Shown here: piece after piece, positions 32,244 through 37,061 of the stretch
Layout of the letters: every line of letters starts with the position of its first letter
How positions within the stretch are numbered: the stretch's first letter is position 1
DNA from: Treponema sp.
GTDB lineage: Bacteria > Spirochaetota > Spirochaetia > Treponematales > Treponemataceae
DNA length: 37,061 nt
Assembly (NCBI GenBank): GCA_017617115.1
Contig: JAFZXA010000168.1
Span: forward strand, 1 to 37,061
Reading direction: 5' to 3'
Notes under the pieces: generated by a model
The model's input: the letters and a program-made list of their open reading frames with translations, nothing else
Told to the model about the DNA's origin: nothing
Database searches by the model: none
Translations under genes and position numbers: made by a program

Positions 32244-35200
32244 TCATTTCTTCTTTACCTCGCTCATGACGCTGGTACCGTCGGCGAAGTGGAAGACGGT
32301 TACATATGAATAGCCGGATGGAATCTCGCTGACTGGGGCTGTGTAAGTAGCGGTTGAGGCGCTTGTAAGCCACTGGCTGTTGATGAGCTTTAATCCATAC
32401 TCGCGGCCTTTGGTTTCCCAGATGGCTTTGATGTAAGTTTCGTCGTCTACAGTTGAATCGATGGATTTGGCTTCTGCAAGTTTTGCGTCCAGATCGCCAA
32501 GCATGTCGGTTGGGAACGCCATTGTGTGCGCAAAGCATGGTGCGTCGTAATAAACCTGATATGCACCTCCGAGGCCTGGGATTACAGCCTTGTTTTTGCA
32601 GCAAGCGGCTTTTTCTGAAGCGGATTTGAGCTCGTAGGCAGGGCACATAAAAGCATAACAAGAATTATAATGTGGGGGATTAATTATTCCTATCATTTTT
32701 TCATATATTGCATAAATTTGAATGAATGGCAAAGTTTCCCACGAAGAATATGAAAATTCCAGAGGAGATGTTTTATCTCTTTGAGCATTCCCCTTAAACT
32801 TTTGCCACTCATTATCTGAAAGATGATTAATATGAACTGTTTCCCACCAATCTGAAAAAGACTGACATTCTATTTCTATTTTCTTTATTTTTTCAACACA
32901 AAGTTTTGAATCATTCATATAAGCTTTTGGAGATCCAGGAGCTGTAATGTTGCACACAGAAAAAGAACTTATTCCTTCATTTCCATTATTATCCTTAAGA
33001 TGTAATACAACATCATAATCACCTTCAACAAATTTATCATAATTTAACGATATTTGGGTTGCAGAATCCGCAAAACTTATCTTTTGTGGATTCAACCCAA
33101 TTAAAGAGTTTTTATCATATTGTATTGTAGTATTAGAAATATTTTTTCTGATTATATAATAGTCGAATTCATTCTGATTTAAACTATTTTTTAAGAATCC
33201 AGCACTTCCACCATCAGTTGGAAATATCTTATATCGAGTGTCATTATTATAATTATAGCTTGAAAACAACCATATATTATTTGGTGCAGAAACAAAACGA
33301 TAACCACTAGCCAAAAAAATATCCAAATACGGTGCTATATTATCATAATTTGCATTGATAGTTGCTGAGCAATCACTTTTAAATACCTGTGAAGTATTAT
33401 TGTTTTTAGCAAACAATTTTGCTGTATATGATTTTCCACTTGGAACTGTAAAATCAAAATCTGCATAATTTGAATCATCATAACATACGCCATAAGTAAA
33501 ACCTGGTGTCTTTGTAAAACTGTCAGACACATGAACCGTATGTGTTCCTGCATTTTTTTTCTCTGAGGCATCCTCAACTGTAAGTTCAATGCTATCTGGA
33601 AATGATGGTTCAGAGTTTTCATCCTCAACATCCGTTACAATCTGTTTACCATCATTATCATAAGAAATGTACAGTGTATAGTTTTCTTTTGGCATCGCCG
33701 AATAGTAATAGACACTACTTGTAATTTTTGTAAAAGGTAAAATATAAAGTCGGTAAGTACCGGCAGGACAATAGGTTGTATCGTAATATGCAAAATTTGA
33801 TAGTCTAAAAGCATACGAATCCGCATTTTCTCTAATTCGATATTCTGAAGCAGTTATATCTGTATTTCCCTGAAATGTATATAAAACGATATATCCATCT
33901 GCAGATTCATTCAAATAATCAAAGCTAAAAAAATAATCTGTAAATGACTTTCCTGCAGTATAGCTAGTCATTGATTTTTTTGTTCTTGAAACTATATTGG
34001 ATTGCGCTGGAAGGTTAAAATCAAGTTTCTTAACATTTCCTACTTCATCAATAATTGTAAGTTCTACAAAGCAGTATTTATCTGCATGCCTTTCAAATGA
34101 AAACAATCTATCTTCAGAACCTGTTACAGAATTTATAATATTATTTTGTGAGTATCCCCAGTTAAATCTATATTTACACAAACTTTTTTTATCGTTATAA
34201 AATGTTTCTCCAGAATATCCATTATTTCTAAAATCAAATTCTTCCGTAATTATGCCATTCACAGAAGTTCTTTTATTAACAAAATTATCATATACAGGAT
34301 AATAAAGAGCATAACTTACATCTGTAACATTTCGCTCAGATGAATGTGAGACAGGATTACCATTTCTTAAAGGCAATTTTGGTTTTGCGGCTTCACTGTC
34401 ATTAAGTATCGTATCCTTAATCACATACCAGCTTCGTGTCGTTTTGTTTCCAGCATAATCTTCGAAAACGAAATCCAGCTGAACTACACCGTCATACTGC
34501 GATTGAAATTCATAAACTTGCTTTGTAAACGTAACTGCTGTATAAGGTTCGCTTGGTTCACATATCTGTTCAGTTTCAGTTGCATCAACAGTTCTGATAA
34601 GTTTTTCATTAATTGTAAGCTGCTTATAACCCGATCCGGAATCCGTGGTTGTGGCATCAAAATAAATCTTTTTACCTACATGATTTTTTGGATAATCATC
34701 GGTTGAAAAACTTGTAAATGCAGATGTTGAAAGTTCCGTATATGTACTGTTTTCCACAGCTACATATTCACCCGAACTGTTCTTTTGAATATCAAAACCG
34801 CGCTTGTACAACATCATCTCTACTGATGGGGCATCTGTTTCCATATTGTGATTGATTCTGTACCCCCAGGCAGCGTCGGACTCTTTTAGTTTATTGCCGT
34901 CTGTATCTGTTACTTTTGAAATATCAAAAACAAGGCGAATATTTCTTAAGTCGCTTGAATTATTTACGAGGGCATCTCGGATTGTGTTTTTTGGTTTTAA
35001 GGTAAGTGTTTTTCCATCGGCTGACCAGGAAGGTGCGTTGAAATATTCTTCGTAATGCTCGTATTCATTTGATGGATTTACAATCTGAATTGTGCCTTTG
35101 CGCCCCTCGACTGTTGCATCTGAATATAATTTGAAAAGAGTGGTATCCATTGCTTTATTAAACTTAATTACAACATCAGAATCGCATGGTTTTCCGCCAG

Positions 35201-36926
35201 CATCATATTCTGGAGAAAAACTCTCTATTACTGGAAGCAGCACGGCATTTGCACGGACCTTTACATCTGCTACGGCTTCGTAAACAATCATTTTTGTTGA
35301 AAGCGCAGTTGTATCTATAATCTTAATTTTTGAAGCAGGAACTGCTGCACCCGCACTTGTTTTTACTGTCCAGCCTCTGAACTCCCAGCCATTAGCAGAA
35401 GCATAAGAAATGTTTACTTCCTGCCCTTCTGAATATTCCTGCAGACCGGCAGAAGGTGTTATTGTTCCGGAATCGTCTTCAATTTCAAAAAGTACTGAAG
35501 CTTTATGTATTGTTGTTGAGTCAATTCTGTAATCAAAGGCAAAACCGTTTCCGCCCCAGGTTACTTTAGTTCCATCACTTAATTTATAGAAGAAATCGGA
35601 TGGAATTGTTACCGTTACAGTTTTTGTCTGGCCTTCGGTTACATCAAGCATGTTTGATTTATTTGCGGTAAATGAAACGGTATTCCCGCTTATCTGCGGC
35701 GCATTAAAGCTTGTAAGAACCGGTGTTCCGCCAACTGTAATTGCGATATTTTTAAGCTGAGCAAGACCATCAGAATCTGTTGGAAGCGGATGATCAAAAG
35801 TCAGTTTTACAGATGAGTTTTTGCTTACAGTTTCGCTTCCTGTTGTTTTCGGTTCGTAGCCGTTTTCTGCAAGGCGAATTCGTGGTGCACAGACTGCTGT
35901 AATATTTGTAGGTGTGCCTTCTGTTTTTTCACGAACATAGGCATAGGTCTTCGAACTGTCAGGTTCTGCAATTGTTATATATGTTGAATCATAATTCCAT
36001 TTTACAAACTGGTAGTCTGCGGTTTCTGTAAACGAAAGTGTAAGCTTCTGACCTATTGAATAATCTTTTTGTCCTGCAAGATAAACAGAACCTTCCAGAG
36101 CATTGCTGGTAAGATTTACAGTTGCCTTATCATCTGTAGCTTCTGTTATCTGATATTTCCAGGATTTTTCGAAATTCATTTTAATTCCGTCTGTATCTGT
36201 AATATCCGGGCTTAAGGTTACTTTGATTGTTTTAAAAAGAACGCCTGTTTCAAATTCAATTGGTTTTGTTCTGTCTGCAGCAATTATAAGAATTTTTCCG
36301 TCTATTACAGGCTTTGTAAAATGCTCTGCTATTGAATAATCATCTGCATTTGTAATTTTAATATTTTTAAGATAGGTTTGATTTTCAAGCTTGTATGCCC
36401 ATATTGTTTCATTTTCATCTTTTATAGCTGTTGCACCTTCCGGTAAATCTTCCACATTGAAAATAAAAGCATCAGGATTCAGGGCTTTTGAAAATTCAAC
36501 TGTAATTGAACGGTCGCGGCTTACTCCGTTTGATTCATAACGGGGACTTGGTTCGCCAACAACTGCAGGTCTCTGTACACATAAAGGAATTATTCTGATT
36601 GCTGTAGAATCATTTGTTATTTTTACTTTCGTTACAGTAGATACTGCATTTTCAAAACTAATACCTTCTGTAATTTCTGTTTCGGGATTATCTTTGGAAA
36701 CTGCAATCCATTTTATAAAACAGTAAGCAGGATTTTCTGTAAAACTCACTTCAAAATCATAGCCCTGCTTGGCTTTGTGATTTCCTGATGGAACTGTAGA
36801 ACCTGTACCTTCTGCAGCCTGAACAAGAACTGTAATTTCTTTTGCATTATTATAGGCAATAGCTTCTTTTATTTCGTCACTAACGTTTCCTGCATTCAAA
36901 AAATTTTTACAATTACAAAATACCAA
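32244..36926 (-). CDS. Large repeat-rich surface protein (Ig-like and InlB-B-like repeats), 5' end disturbed
   Basis: This frame of 1560 residues has an uncertain start; the TTG at 36926 is only the longest start candidate. The first 700 residues hold about three units. Each pairs an InlB-B/Flg_new-like repeat (YSEGQEVNISYASANGWEFRGW and its relatives near 45, 285 and 490) with a SbsA-type Ig-like domain (VSRDRSITVEFSKAL, VSKNSSVKLTFDHPL, CDSDVVIKFNKAM). The middle and C-terminal parts are unrecognised and include a CPAYELK...ACC region. The N-terminal VFCNCKNFLNAGNVSDE resembles the start of a treponemal lipoprotein just after its lipobox, but most of the signal peptide is missing. Composition changes sharply near 32660 and 34330, suggesting mosaic origin. 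Confidence 0.75.
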   Translation of the reverse strand: MVFCNCKNFLNAGNVSDEIKEAIAYNNAKEITVLVQAAEGTGSTVPSGNHKAKQGYDFEVSFTENPAYCFIKWIAVSKDNPETEITEGISFENAVSTVTKVKITNDSTAIRIIPLCVQRPAVVGEPSPRYESNGVSRDRSITVEFSKALNPDAFIFNVEDLPEGATAIKDENETIWAYKLENQTYLKNIKITNADDYSIAEHFTKPVIDGKILIIAADRTKPIEFETGVLFKTIKVTLSPDITDTDGIKMNFEKSWKYQITEATDDKATVNLTSNALEGSVYLAGQKDYSIGQKLTLSFTETADYQFVKWNYDSTYITIAEPDSSKTYAYVREKTEGTPTNITAVCAPRIRLAENGYEPKTTGSETVSKNSSVKLTFDHPLPTDSDGLAQLKNIAITVGGTPVLTSFNAPQISGNTVSFTANKSNMLDVTEGQTKTVTVTIPSDFFYKLSDGTKVTWGGNGFAFDYRIDSTTIHKASVLFEIEDDSGTITPSAGLQEYSEGQEVNISYASANGWEFRGWTVKTSAGAAVPASKIKIIDTTALSTKMIVYEAVADVKVRANAVLLPVIESFSPEYDAGGKPCDSDVVIKFNKAMDTTLFKLYSDATVEGRKGTIQIVNPSNEYEHYEEYFNAPSWSADGKTLTLKPKNTIRDALVNNSSDLRNIRLVFDISKVTDTDGNKLKESDAAWGYRINHNMETDAPSVEMMLYKRGFDIQKNSSGEYVAVENSTYTELSTSAFTSFSTDDYPKNHVGKKIYFDATTTDSGSGYKQLTINEKLIRTVDATETEQICEPSEPYTAVTFTKQVYEFQSQYDGVVQLDFVFEDYAGNKTTRSWYVIKDTILNDSEAAKPKLPLRNGNPVSHSSERNVTDVSYALYYPVYDNFVNKRTSVNGIITEEFDFRNNGYSGETFYNDKKSLCKYRFNWGYSQNNIINSVTGSEDRLFSFERHADKYCFVELTIIDEVGNVKKLDFNLPAQSNIVSRTKKSMTSYTAGKSFTDYFFSFDYLNESADGYIVLYTFQGNTDITASEYRIRENADSYAFRLSNFAYYDTTYCPAGTYRLYILPFTKITSSVYYYSAMPKENYTLYISYDNDGKQIVTDVEDENSEPSFPDSIELTVEDASEKKNAGTHTVHVSDSFTKTPGFTYGVCYDDSNYADFDFTVPSGKSYTAKLFAKNNNTSQVFKSDCSATINANYDNIAPYLDIFLASGYRFVSAPNNIWLFSSYNYNNDTRYKIFPTDGGSAGFLKNSLNQNEFDYYIIRKNISNTTIQYDKNSLIGLNPQKISFADSATQISLNYDKFVEGDYDVVLHLKDNNGNEGISSFSVCNITAPGSPKAYMNDSKLCVEKIKKIEIECQSFSDWWETVHINHLSDNEWQKFKGNAQRDKTSPLEFSYSSWETLPFIQIYAIYEKMIGIINPPHYNSCYAFMCPAYELKSASEKAACCKNKAVIPGLGGAYQVYYDAPCFAHTMAFPTDMLGDLDAKLAEAKSIDSTVDDETYIKAIWETKGREYGLKLINSQWLTSASTATYTAPVSEIPSGYSYVTVFHFADGTSVMSEVKKK

Positions 36927-36936
36927 TGCCGTTAAT

Positions 36937-37061
36937 TTAAGCCGCCCTGTAGCAGAAATAGGTACATGATTTGGGTTTCAAATCTAATTCAAAAGAACGG
37001 CCAGGTCTTTCTGGCAGAAGATTTTTTGAAATCAAATAGATTACATTTTCTGCAGGGCACA
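36937..37061 (-). CDS. 3' end of a gene, possibly an IS4-type transposase (partial)
   Basis: A minus-strand frame enters from the right edge and ends at TAA (36939-36937). It encodes about 40 residues that read like a real protein tail: NVIYLISKNLLPERPGRSF followed by a basic stretch ending CYRAA. The LLPxRPGRSF pattern followed by Lys and Tyr residues recalls the C-termini of IS4-family DDE transposases, from memory only. It overlaps the reading frame extending upstream of the large surface-protein gene and may be the element that removed that gene's signal peptide. Confidence 0.4.
   Translation of the reverse strand, partial: CPAENVIYLISKNLLPERPGRSFELDLKPKSCTYFCYRAA

Noticed and set aside
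32239-32661. 140-codon open frame overlapping the 3' end of the large surface-protein gene
   Set aside because: It is Arg- and Cys-rich and open only because the segment is GC-richer. The other frame continues the long protein. It is useful only as a marker of the composition step.

Overview
The window looks like chromosomal DNA of a spirochaete, most likely a host-associated Treponema. The evidence is the compact cheA / cheW-cheR-like / cheX / cheY cluster, which I remember as characteristic of treponemes, together with modest GC content, MptE-like (DUF115) and large repeat-rich surface proteins. This assignment is by recognition and has not been checked by any search.

Layout. Positions 1-50 hold the first codons of a minus-strand gene that leaves the window. 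From 8475 down to 281, seven minus-strand genes run almost without gaps: a histidine kinase with a LacI-like sensor domain, two short chromate-transporter-family subunits, a ClpC-type AAA+ unfoldase, and an ABC importer (binding protein, permease, ATPase). The cognate LuxR-type response regulator diverges from the kinase (8521-9171) and meets malQ (4-alpha-glucanotransferase) tail to tail. The minus-strand che operon (15612-10832) follows, and a methyl-accepting chemotaxis protein diverges from it, followed by a putative outer-membrane protein. A minus-strand group (22842-19190) encodes a LysM/M23 envelope peptidase, a small zinc-ribbon protein and a beta-propeller protein with a degenerate NodB deacetylase domain. 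A tightly overlapping plus-strand operon (22907-31378) encodes a class B penicillin-binding protein with a PASTA domain, a DUF115/MptE-like protein, a MATE exporter, DNA polymerase I and dephospho-CoA kinase. The right end is accessory: a small gene plus a GNAT acetyltransferase with very strong expression signals and a candidate operator (toxin-antitoxin-like), then a 4.7-kb gene for a surface protein built of Ig-like and InlB-B-like repeats. The 5' end of that gene abuts what looks like the 3' end of a transposase gene.

The most unusual signal is a family of short palindromic repeats. One 19-base core is identical at three places, and all three lie in frame inside genes (kinase, DUF115 protein, DNA polymerase I). 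In the last two it is joined to a second two-hairpin module that sits in opposite orientations in the two copies and shows a compensatory base-pair change. Related palindromes occur between genes: one forms the apparent terminator of the che operon, and one supplies the stop codon of a chromate-transporter gene. This resembles the protein-coding palindromic elements of Rickettsia, but the sequences are different.

Three start codons (kinase, response regulator, cheA) lie six to seven bases downstream of a TATAAT-like hexamer, which suggests leaderless transcripts. No rRNA, tRNA or CRISPR array was recognised, and there is no gene-free stretch longer than about 300 bases.
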